Source of the DNA: Floridanema evergladense
Lineage (GTDB): Bacteria > Cyanobacteriota > Cyanobacteriia > Cyanobacteriales > Aerosakkonemataceae
Assembly: GCF_041929205.1 (NCBI RefSeq)
Contig: NZ_JBHFNT010000071.1
DNA length: 64,000 nucleotides
Reading direction: 5' to 3' (one strand)
The position numbers were made by a program, and so were the translations under genes. This document shows, piece after piece, positions 16,986 to 25,161 of this stretch (position 1 is the first letter of the stretch; every line of letters begins with the position of its first letter). The notes beneath the pieces were generated by a model that saw only the letters and a list, made by a program, of their open reading frames with translations, was not told where the DNA came from and ran no database searches.

Positions 16986-17776
16986 AGAAAATAGCTCCAA
17001 AATATTTCAAAAAGTTGAATTAAACTCCGGCAATAGAATTGAATTTGAGTTACAGACATGGTTCTTGGTTATTTTGCATACCTGCGATCGGCAATACCAA
17101 GTCTAGGGAATTAACAGATACTCATGACAAGCTGCGATCGCCAGCAATGCTGACGATTTTTGAGTTTTTATGAGTAATCGGTCGAACTGATAACCGATAT
17201 TTTGCTTTAAATGTCCAGAATACCTACTGTCTAACTTTTAACTAAATTTCTTTTGCAGAAAAATTAGCAGCATATTCGTTTTCAGTAAGTACCTCTACTA
17301 TTATTATTTAGCAGCGGTTAATATGCAATAATACGGAGAATATTTATGAAGAATTTATGAATTTACGTCTAAGTATAAATTTACTGTAAATATAATCTCT
17401 CGATCGTTGATTTGGTTACTATAATCACAGACAATAAAGATTTAACTTTTATCAAAATTACGGCAGTTTTATAGAATGTAAGGGTGTTTAGTTTTTTTCA
17501 GCTGCCTTCTGCCTTCAATCAATATCTGAGTGTTGTAACCAATAAGTGAAAAACAGGCAAATAGCTGGACAAAAAAGCTCTTCAATTTTATAAAATACAA
17601 GTCCAACAGTAAGCTAGATTTTGAGTGTTTACTAGAATACAAATCAGAGGTGGCATAGCTGGTTTATAAAAATTTATAATTCTTGAAAAAATTAGTTATT
17701 AGTTATACATCAATTATACTTAACTAAATTCACACTAAAAGTTAGATTTAATTGCTATAAACAATATATTCAGATA
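16986..17776. other. A+T-rich intergenic region
   Basis: About 790 bp upstream of the repeat-protein gene. I see no ORF with coding character, RNA gene or strong hairpin. It should contain the promoter of the repeat-protein gene on the minus strand. Confidence 0.5.
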
Positions 17777-17950
17777 TTACTCAGCTAGGAACCATGAGAA
17801 AAAAATTACCATAATTGTTAATAGCAACCAAGTGGGAATGTGAAATAAATCGAGGAGACTTGAAGGAATGAATATTAAAACCTGAGTGAAAAAAGCACCA
17901 CTAATCATTAAAACTATAACTAACATAGCTACAGGCATAGCATTTACCAT
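17777..17950 (-). CDS. small two-helix membrane protein (57 aa)
   Basis: A short ORF of 57 codons plus TAA. The product starts MVNAMPVAMLVIVLM and is almost entirely two hydrophobic helices (about residues 5-30 and 39-56), joined by a Pro/Ser/Asp/His loop (IPSSLLDLFHIPTW) and ending in FLAE. Long hydrophobic segments, an aromatic/Pro hinge and an acidic tail look like a real small inner-membrane protein, not chance sequence. The upstream bases (AGTGAG directly before ATG) give only a weak ribosome site. It diverges from the PAS/GGDEF/EAL gene, 65 bp away, so the two may share a regulatory region. I do not recognise the family. Confidence 0.6.
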   Translation of the reverse strand: MVNAMPVAMLVIVLMISGAFFTQVLIFIPSSLLDLFHIPTWLLLTIMVIFFSWFLAE

Positions 17951-18015
17951 CTCACTAAAGACAAGTTCAATTATAGCAACGTAACCACATTATTCTGTAA
18001 GTCTGATAATTACTT

Positions 18016-21000
18016 ATGTTACTAGGAATTAATTTTAAAGCAAACCCCCGAAAAGTCGGCAAATTAATCTTCATTTATTCCTTTTTATCAAGTTTGTGGT
18101 TTTCATCGACTTCACAATTGTTCAATTTGCTAGTAAAAAACAGTTTGGCTTTAAGATACTTACACATATTGGCAGATTGGACTTTTGTAGTTTTTACTGC
18201 TTGGTTACTTTACTACTCAACTAGTCGTTTGCAGCGACAATTGCAACAAAGTAAACAAGAGTACTATAACTTATTTAATCATACGATCGAAGGAATTTAT
18301 CAAGTATTGCCTTCAGGTGATTATATCAATGCTAATCTGGCTTTAGCAGAAATTTATGGGTATACTCATCCTGAAGAAGTAATTGCTAATTGTAGTTGGC
18401 AAATTTTGAATGTTGACTATCAAAAACGGGAAAAATTTATCGATAAATTATATAATAATGGTACTGTTTATGGAGAAGTGTTTGAAATTTACCGCCGGGA
18501 TAGAACCGTTATTTGTGTAGTAGAAAATGCCTGTGCTGTTCGAGATAATTTTGGAAAAGTATTGTACTATCAAGGCACAGTTCAAGAGATAAATAATCAT
18601 AATAATTCAGTAGAAGGAGAAGAAGAATTATCAGAAGACAGTAGTACTATATTGACGGCTATAGTTGAAGGTATGACTGATGCTGTGTTTGTAAAAAATC
18701 ATCAGGGAAGATATTTGATGATTAATGAACCAGGTGCTAGATTCTTGGGAAAATCGGTTAATCAAGTAATAAATGCTTATGATTGGGAATTGTTTCCTAG
18801 AGAAGTGGCGCAGCAAATTCGGGAGAGCGATCGCTTAGTATTAACAACAGGAGAAACAGTAACTTATGAGCAAAATATTACTATCTTAAACCAAAATAAT
18901 TTACCTGAATCCCGAATTTTTCTGGTTAGTAAAAGTGTCTACCATAACTCTGAAGGTAACACTTTGGGTTTACTTTATATTGCTAGAGATATTACTGATT
19001 ATAAACAGGTAGAAGAAGAAAAAAGCCAACTATTAGAACAACTCAAAAAAGATATTGAAGATTTAGCAGCACTGGCTGAAGCAACAACTAATGTACCGAG
19101 TACGATAGATTTGAAACAATTATTAGATATATTGTTACAGCAAATAGTGGAGGTTTTATCAGCAGACACAGCAGTAATTTTGTTAAAAGAAAACGGTTAT
19201 TTGCGCTTTACAAATGGAGTAGGTGTTCATCCAGAAATTAGTATTTATTATGAAGTGCCTGTTGGTGAAGGATTTGCAGGTACTATTGCCAAATCTATGG
19301 AACCACTTTATGTTAAAGATACAATAAATAAGCCTACTATAGAAGTATTGAATGCAACTTCGTTGACATTCATTCTAGAGCAGGGGATTCGGACAATGTT
19401 GGGTGTACCACTCAAACGTAACGGTAATTGTATTGGCGTGATTCATTTAGGGTGGTGCCAAATTCATCCGTATAATGAACGAGAACTACATCTTTTAGAG
19501 ATTACAGCTGAGCGTTGTGCAATGGCGATCGTCAATACCGAACTTTACGAACAGACTCAAAGATTGCAGAAATTAAGACAACTACAAATTGAGCGAATGC
19601 CGATCGGATTTATCCTTACCGATCCTGACTTTCATTTCTTAGATTGGAACCCAGCTGCGGAAACAATTTTTGGTTTTACTAAAGAAGAAATTTTGGGAAG
19701 ACATATATTTACCATTGTTCCCGAATCAGCTAAAACTAATTTTGGTATCGTTTTACTGCAGTTAAGTCAAGGAGATATGACTGCTCATAGCATTAATGAA
19801 AATATTACTAAAGCCGGAAAAACTATTATTTGTGAATGGCAGAATACTCCACTTCAGGAAACTGATGGGACAATTTATGGTCATTTGTTCATGGTGCAAG
19901 ATATCACCGAGTTAAGGAAAGCGCAGGAAGAAAGATTGCGCTATGCTTTTTATGATGCGTTGACTGGACTACCAAATAGAGCTTGGTTTTTAGAACATTT
20001 AGGTAAGATTTTACAACGAGAAACGAAGGATTCTCAGGAGATTACTCGATCGCATCCAAATTTTGCTGTGCTTTTTCTCAACTTAGAACGCTTTGAAATT
20101 GTGAAATCTAGCTTGGGACATTTAATAGCAGATCGACTGCTAATTGCTACGGCGCGACAGTTAGAAAATTGTTTGCGTCCAGCAGATAAAATTGCTTATT
20201 TAGGTAGAGATGAGTTTGCAATTTTATTAGAAGATATTTCGGATGCTAATGTAGCTAAGGAAATAGCTAACCGAATTTATCAACAGTTAAGCTTGCCTTT
20301 TAATTTGGATGGGCATGAAATATTTTCTAGTGCTAGTATTGGGATTGCGATTAGTAAAGATTTATGCAATTCACCTGATTATCAGCGTCCAGAAGACTTT
20401 TTGCGAGCAGCAGATACAGCGATGTACGGTGCGAAAGGTGGTAGGACTCCAGTGGTATTTGAGGCAAATATGTATACTCATGCTTTGTCTCGGTTGCAGT
20501 TGGATACTGATTTAAGAAGGGCGATCGCACTAATCGCAAAATCAGATAATCAATCCCAAGAATTTGAATTATATTATCAACCAATTTTCTGTTTAAAAAC
20601 TGATGAAATTAGGGGTTTTGAAGCTTTAATTCGGTGGAATCATCCAACTAAAGGATTAGTTTCACCAGCAAAGTTTATTCCAGTTGCAGAAGAAAGTAGA
20701 TTAATTATTCCGATCGGACAATGGGTACTAAAAACAGCTTGTCAACAGTTGCGAATTTGGCAACGGCAATTTCAGCGCAGTTTAACGATGAGTGTTAATC
20801 TTTCCGGGATTCAATTAGAACAAGCTAATTTGACTGCACAAATTGAAGGGATTTTAGGAGAAGTTTGGATTGCACCTAACACTTTGAAGTTGGAAATTAC
20901 CGAAAGTGCGATTATGAAAAATACTGAAACTGTCCCAGCTTTATTAGATAAAATTAAACAAAATAAAGTGCTTTTTGCTATTGATGATTTCGGGACTGGT

Positions 21001-21294
21001 TATTCATCTTTGAGTTATTTGCATCGGTTTCCAATTGATACTTTAAAGATCGATCGCTCTTTCGTCAGTAGCATAAGTTCCGACTCAGAAAACCTAGAAA
21101 TTGTCCGCTTAATTGTTACTTTGGCTCACACTTTAGGAATGGATGTCACCGCCGAAGGAGTAGAAAATATTGAGCAAATAGCTTTATTGAAAAGTTTAGG
21201 ATGTGAGTACGGACAAGGTTATTTCTTCTCTAAACCATTAAATGCAAAAACTGCTACAGAATTGTTAGAAAAAAATTTTAGAGTCCAAATTTAA
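18016..21294 (+). CDS. membrane-associated PAS-PAS-GAF-PAS-GGDEF-EAL c-di-GMP protein
   Basis: 1092 residues. Two N-terminal membrane helices (about 18-37 and 47-66) lead into PAS domains (about 75-190 and 205-325), a GAF domain (about 355-505), a third PAS (about 515-640), GGDEF (about 645-820) and EAL (about 835-1085). The diguanylate-cyclase signature reads GRDEF at 730-734 rather than GGDEF, so cyclase activity is doubtful. The EAL half looks intact: EAL at 869-871, NLSG, LEITES, DDFGTGYSSL and KIDRSFV. The likely net role is a sensor-controlled c-di-GMP phosphodiesterase, perhaps with GTP-binding regulation by the GGDEF half. The GAF has no obvious bilin Cys context that I can confirm. 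It is monocistronic, ending at a convergent terminator shared with ctaE. Confidence 0.9.
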   Translation: MLLGINFKANPRKVGKLIFIYSFLSSLWFSSTSQLFNLLVKNSLALRYLHILADWTFVVFTAWLLYYSTSRLQRQLQQSKQEYYNLFNHTIEGIYQVLPSGDYINANLALAEIYGYTHPEEVIANCSWQILNVDYQKREKFIDKLYNNGTVYGEVFEIYRRDRTVICVVENACAVRDNFGKVLYYQGTVQEINNHNNSVEGEEELSEDSSTILTAIVEGMTDAVFVKNHQGRYLMINEPGARFLGKSVNQVINAYDWELFPREVAQQIRESDRLVLTTGETVTYEQNITILNQNNLPESRIFLVSKSVYHNSEGNTLGLLYIARDITDYKQVEEEKSQLLEQLKKDIEDLAALAEATTNVPSTIDLKQLLDILLQQIVEVLSADTAVILLKENGYLRFTNGVGVHPEISIYYEVPVGEGFAGTIAKSMEPLYVKDTINKPTIEVLNATSLTFILEQGIRTMLGVPLKRNGNCIGVIHLGWCQIHPYNERELHLLEITAERCAMAIVNTELYEQTQRLQKLRQLQIERMPIGFILTDPDFHFLDWNPAAETIFGFTKEEILGRHIFTIVPESAKTNFGIVLLQLSQGDMTAHSINENITKAGKTIICEWQNTPLQETDGTIYGHLFMVQDITELRKAQEERLRYAFYDALTGLPNRAWFLEHLGKILQRETKDSQEITRSHPNFAVLFLNLERFEIVKSSLGHLIADRLLIATARQLENCLRPADKIAYLGRDEFAILLEDISDANVAKEIANRIYQQLSLPFNLDGHEIFSSASIGIAISKDLCNSPDYQRPEDFLRAADTAMYGAKGGRTPVVFEANMYTHALSRLQLDTDLRRAIALIAKSDNQSQEFELYYQPIFCLKTDEIRGFEALIRWNHPTKGLVSPAKFIPVAEESRLIIPIGQWVLKTACQQLRIWQRQFQRSLTMSVNLSGIQLEQANLTAQIEGILGEVWIAPNTLKLEITESAIMKNTETVPALLDKIKQNKVLFAIDDFGTGYSSLSYLHRFPIDTLKIDRSFVSSISSDSENLEIVRLIVTLAHTLGMDVTAEGVENIEQIALLKSLGCEYGQGYFFSKPLNAKTATELLEKNFRVQI

Positions 21295-21325
21295 ATCCCC
21301 AACTTCTCGGAAAGGTCGGGGATTT
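21293..21325. terminator. convergent terminator hairpin
   Basis: Arms AAATCCCC (21293-21300) and GGGGATTT (21318-21325), extended inside by an imperfect stem, lie exactly in the 36-bp gap between the convergent c-di-GMP gene and ctaE. A/T-rich outer flanks on both sides fit a bidirectional terminator. Confidence 0.7.
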
Positions 21326-21330
21326 AAAAT

Positions 21331-21954
21331 TTAAAGAATATAAAGCAGTAAGAAAAGGACAATCCAAACAATATCGACAAAGTGCCAATAAATTTCTGCT
21401 GCTTCTACACCAAAGTGGTTTTCCGAACTGTAATGTCCTGATTTGAGCGATCGCCACAACACCGCCAAAATTAACAGAATACCGAAGCAAACGTGCATTC
21501 CGTGAAAGCCAGTCAAAACATAAAAAGTACTGGCATAAATATTACTTTTCAAGCCAAATTCTAAATGACTATACTCGTAAACTTGACCTGCTAAGAAAAT
21601 CACTCCCATGATGGCAGTGATTAAAAACCAAGTTCTTAAACTTGCCACATTATTGTTTTTTACCGCAGTATCACCTTTATGAATCACAAAACTACTAGCA
21701 ATCAGAATTGCAGTGTTAATTCCTGGTAGCAATAACTCTCTTTCTGGCGTACCTTCTGGAGGCCAAACAGGGGCAACGGCGCGAAAAGTTAAATAGGCAG
21801 CAAACAAACCTAAAAATATCATCCCTTCCGCAACTAGAAATACAATAATGCCAAAAATTCGATGATCGGGATGTGCTTCGTGATGACTAGCTGCTTCAGC
21901 TGCACCATGATAATTTAGAGAAGTTTTAGACTCGTCAATTGTTGGACTTTGCAT
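21331..21954 (-). CDS. ctaE: cytochrome c oxidase subunit III
   Basis: 207 residues with five predicted membrane helices, the short cyanobacterial form of subunit III in the aa3-type oxidase. After a His-rich N terminus (HHEAHPDHR) come helices around FGIIVFLVAEGMIFLGLF, GINTAILIASSFVI, WFLITAIMGVIFLAGQVYEY, FYVLTGFHGMHVCFGI and VDIVWIVLFLLLYIL. The conserved E in VAEGMIF, QVYEY and the GFHG motif are present. It is the last gene of ctaC-ctaD-ctaE; a palindromic element occupies the 144-bp gap to ctaD. The complex reduces O2 with electrons from cytochrome c6 or plastocyanin. Confidence 0.95.
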   Translation of the reverse strand: MQSPTIDESKTSLNYHGAAEAASHHEAHPDHRIFGIIVFLVAEGMIFLGLFAAYLTFRAVAPVWPPEGTPERELLLPGINTAILIASSFVIHKGDTAVKNNNVASLRTWFLITAIMGVIFLAGQVYEYSHLEFGLKSNIYASTFYVLTGFHGMHVCFGILLILAVLWRSLKSGHYSSENHFGVEAAEIYWHFVDIVWIVLFLLLYIL

Positions 21955-21991
21955 AATTTTCTGATTTGGTTATTGGTCATTTTAACTATTA

Positions 21992-22096
21992 CTCAGATCT
22001 TGCAGATCTGGGAGGTAGAACCTCCGGCGATCTCGTTACCAGGTTGAACCTGGTAACGAAAAACAGAGGCTCTGCCTCAAGGTACTCTTATCTCAG
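21992..22096 (+). repeat. composite triple-hairpin element, copy A
   Basis: Begins CTCAGATCT and ends TTATCTCAG. Inside are three palindromes: GGAGGT-AGA-ACCTCC (22011-22025); a 13+1+13 palindrome at 22033-22059 (arm TCGTTACCAGGTT); and GAGGC-TCT-GCCTC (22066-22078). Copies B (23820-23923, inverted) and C (35829-35972) have the same order. In this copy the central palindrome carries A/T where copy B has C/G, a paired change that keeps it perfect. Confidence 0.85.
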
Positions 22097-22098
22097 TA

Positions 22099-23784
22099 TT
22101 AGCCAACGTCTACTTTGACTTCAGCGAGTAATTCTTCCACTGATTTGTTTTCTTCCACTTCTTCAAAATCGATGCCATAATCGTAAGGGCCAGACCATAA
22201 AATAGGCTCTTCGTGGAAGTTTTCTACTGGTGGAGGAGAACTAGTCATCCATTCCAAAGTTAGAGCTTTCCAAGGATTAGCAGCAGCTTTTGTCCCATAC
22301 ATCCAACTCCAGATCGCATTTACCAGAAAAGGAATTGTAGAAATTGCCAAAATGTAAGCTCCAATAGTAGCCATTAAATTGAGTGTGGCAAATTTGGGGT
22401 CATATTCTGCCACCCGTCTAGGCATACCTTCTAAGCCTAGTTTGTGCATTGGTAAAAAGCACAAATTAAAGCCAATAAGTGTGAGTGCAAAGTGAATTCT
22501 TCCCCAAGTTTCATTCACCATTCTGCCTGTCATTTTGGGGAACCAATGATAGATTCCGGCGTAGAGTCCGAACACGCTACCACCGAATAAAACGTAGTGC
22601 AAATGTGCGACTACAAAATAGGTATCGTGAACGTGAATGTCAACGGGTACAGAGGCTAACATGATGCCACTTAAGCCGCCAATGACAAACATGGAGACAA
22701 AACCCATGCCAAATAACATGGCACTATTTAAGTTTAATTTGCCTCCCCAAATTGTTGCTAACCAACTGAATACTTTAATTCCTGTGGGTATGGCAATTAC
22801 CATTGTGGCAATCATGAAAAACATTCTTAACCAGGCGGGAGTACCGCTGGTAAACATATGGTGTGCCCAAACAATTAGCCCCAAAAAGCTAATTGCTAAA
22901 CTGGAATATGCGATCGCCCGATACCCAAAAATCGGCTTGCGGGAATGCACTGGCAAAATATCAGAAATCATCCCAAACATCGGCAGAATCATAATATAAA
23001 CTGCCGGGTGAGAATAAAACCAGAACATATGTTGATAAACGATCGGATCGCCGCCACCAGTTGGGTTAAAAAATGCCGTTCCTGCTACCAAATCAAAACT
23101 GAGCAGAATTAAAGCACCTGCTAATACTGGAGTGGAAACAATAACTAATGCCGAAGTTGCTAACATTGACCAGCAAAATAACGGCATTTGATGCAATCCC
23201 ATCTCTGGAATTCGCATCTTTAAAAGAGTGACGAGAAAATTTACCGCCCCTAAAATTGAAGAAGTTCCTAATATCAGAACGCTAAGAATCCAAATCAACT
23301 CACCCGCTTGACCATTAATTAAACTCAATGGTGGGTAAGATGTCCAACCAGACCCAGCTGCACCAACAAAGAAACTACTTAAAAGTAAAATTCCTCCAGG
23401 GGGAACCATCCAAAAAGCCACAGCATTTAGTTTAGGAAATGCCATGTCTTTTGCACCGATCATTAAGGGAATTAAATAGTTACCAAATCCTCCAGTACCT
23501 GCCGGAACAATCCACAGAAAAATCATGATTGTGGCGTGGATTGTAAAAAAACTATTGTAAAGTTCTCGGCTGACAAAATCGGAATCTGGAGTAGCTAATT
23601 CGGTGCGGACAGCAGAAGCTAATGCTCCACCGATCAGATAAAAAATAAAGGTTGTGACAAGGTATTGAATCCCAATTACCTTGTGATCTGTGGAAAAACT
23701 AAAGTATTTTCGCCAATCACCACCAGTTTTTATTTCGGCAGTATGACCTAAATTGGCTGATTCTGTTAGCTGAAGTTGTGTCAT
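22099..23784 (-). CDS. ctaD: cytochrome c oxidase subunit I
   Basis: The 561-residue catalytic subunit of aa3 oxidase, with 12 membrane helices. Visible ligands: His in FFTIHATIMIFLW (heme a), HPAVYIMILP with the CuB His and cross-linked Tyr, the HH pair in VWAHHMFTSG (CuB), and HVHDTYFVVAHLHYVLFGG with the heme a3 and heme a histidines. Both N- and C-terminal extensions are cyanobacterial in style; the soluble tail (about 520-561) is acidic. It sits between ctaC and ctaE on the same strand. The gaps on both sides are filled by inverted copies of the same palindromic element, so the intergenic spacing is unusually large for a cta operon. Confidence 0.97.
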   Translation of the reverse strand: MTQLQLTESANLGHTAEIKTGGDWRKYFSFSTDHKVIGIQYLVTTFIFYLIGGALASAVRTELATPDSDFVSRELYNSFFTIHATIMIFLWIVPAGTGGFGNYLIPLMIGAKDMAFPKLNAVAFWMVPPGGILLLSSFFVGAAGSGWTSYPPLSLINGQAGELIWILSVLILGTSSILGAVNFLVTLLKMRIPEMGLHQMPLFCWSMLATSALVIVSTPVLAGALILLSFDLVAGTAFFNPTGGGDPIVYQHMFWFYSHPAVYIMILPMFGMISDILPVHSRKPIFGYRAIAYSSLAISFLGLIVWAHHMFTSGTPAWLRMFFMIATMVIAIPTGIKVFSWLATIWGGKLNLNSAMLFGMGFVSMFVIGGLSGIMLASVPVDIHVHDTYFVVAHLHYVLFGGSVFGLYAGIYHWFPKMTGRMVNETWGRIHFALTLIGFNLCFLPMHKLGLEGMPRRVAEYDPKFATLNLMATIGAYILAISTIPFLVNAIWSWMYGTKAAANPWKALTLEWMTSSPPPVENFHEEPILWSGPYDYGIDFEEVEENKSVEELLAEVKVDVG

Positions 23785-23819
23785 AAGAATTGCTAGTTGG
23801 TGTTTGGTAGTTGGTAGTT

Positions 23820-23923
23820 CTGAGATATTGCACTAAGAGGCGGAGCCTCTGTGTTTCGTTCCCAGGTTGAACCTGGGAACGAGGTGTGGGAGGTTGGTTC
23901 TACCTCCCTGCTGCCAGATTGTT
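23820..23923 (-). repeat. composite triple-hairpin element, copy B (inverted)
   Basis: Read on the minus strand it has the same order as copies A and C. Palindromes on the plus strand: AGAGGC-GGA-GCCTCT (23836-23850), the 13+1+13 central palindrome at 23856-23882 (arm TCGTTCCCAGGTT), and GGGAGGT with ACCTCCC (23888-23908). It lies between ctaC and ctaD. Confidence 0.85.
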
Positions 23924-23942
23924 CCCTTTCACTACCGATTAC

Positions 23943-24911
23943 TTAATGAATGTGTAATTGTTGCAGAGTATCTGAATTAATTCCCATTTCTTGAGCGTAG
24001 GGAGTGAGAAATTCAGAAGTTGACATATTTTCGGGATTTACTGCTACTGCTTGATTTAAGTTTTCCTGATTAGCAGCGATTTGAGATTGCAGCCAAGTAT
24101 CAAACTCTTCTGGTGTTTCTACGATTACTTGGGTTTTCATTGCACCATGATAAGCGCCACAAAGTTCGGCACAAATTACTGGGTAAGTACCTGGTATTTT
24201 GGGTGTAAATCGTAGTTGAGTTTCTCTACCGGGAATTGCATCTTGTTTGAGGCGAAATTGCGGTACCCAAAAGGCGTGAATTACGTCATTTGCAGAAATG
24301 TTGAGTTTGACTTCACGACCTATGGGAACGTGCAATTCGCCAGAGGTAACACCACTTTCAGGATAATTAAATAACCAAGCAAATTGCAAACCTGTAACGT
24401 TAATGTTTAAATCTGGATTTGTACCTTGTTCGTCTGGGGAAGCACCAACACCTAAAGCTAATTGATTGTTTGTTTTGTCGGGTAGGGTGGCTGCGATCGC
24501 TGCTCCTGGCATCTTCTTGCTATGATGCGCCATAGTACCATGAGCCGCCATTGGATCTAAGCCACCCATTGAGTTATAAACTTCAAAACTGTAGATTCCA
24601 ACGATGAGAATAATTACTGCTGGAATTGCCGTCCAGAGAATTTCTAAAGGTACGTTACCATGAACTGGCGGCCCATCTGTAGGGTCATTGGGACGTTTCC
24701 GAAATTTGAATAGGCTGTAAATTAAAACACATTCAACTATCAGAAATAAACCTGTAGCAACGGTCATCATCATATTAAATAAACCATCCACCAAAGGTGC
24801 TTCTTCTGACACCGCTTCTGGCAGTAGGTGATGATTTTGACCATACCAAAGACTGACGAGGGTCAGTATAATTCCGGCAATCAATGTAGTAATGTTACTT
24901 GGTATTTTCAC
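23943..24911 (-). CDS. ctaC: cytochrome c oxidase subunit II
   Basis: The 322-residue CuA subunit. An N-terminal hydrophobic helix (about 10-25) and a second membrane helix (about 45-67) are followed by a third hydrophobic stretch (LWTAIPAVIILIVGIYSF) and the periplasmic/lumenal cupredoxin domain. The CuA motif is complete: DVIHAFWVPQFRLKQD supplies the first His, and CAELCGAYHGAM supplies Cys, Glu, Cys, His and Met. A Met/His-rich insertion (MAAHGTMAHHSKKMPG) precedes the cupredoxin core. Translation starts at GTG 24911. It is the first gene of ctaCDE and is separated from ctaD by 158 bp containing palindromic copy B. Confidence 0.95.
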   Translation of the reverse strand: MKIPSNITTLIAGIILTLVSLWYGQNHHLLPEAVSEEAPLVDGLFNMMMTVATGLFLIVECVLIYSLFKFRKRPNDPTDGPPVHGNVPLEILWTAIPAVIILIVGIYSFEVYNSMGGLDPMAAHGTMAHHSKKMPGAAIAATLPDKTNNQLALGVGASPDEQGTNPDLNINVTGLQFAWLFNYPESGVTSGELHVPIGREVKLNISANDVIHAFWVPQFRLKQDAIPGRETQLRFTPKIPGTYPVICAELCGAYHGAMKTQVIVETPEEFDTWLQSQIAANQENLNQAVAVNPENMSTSEFLTPYAQEMGINSDTLQQLHIH

Positions 24912-25161
24912 GGGTAGTTATAATTGCTTGCACTACTGCCTAGTTTGTTTGATTTACTATGAACCAAATAGAGTTTTAAGCTGCTCAAACAGTAAATGAT
25001 TCCGTCTTGATTGTAGACAAGCTATCACCTGTTTTGCTATTTGGTCTGTTAACAAGGTAATGCAAGAGCCAATAAATGTGGAGAATCAAAAGGTAGATTT
25101 TTCTGCAATTCCTCCTAAAAGCTGATGCCAAAATTATATTTGTAATGTACAATACATCGAC

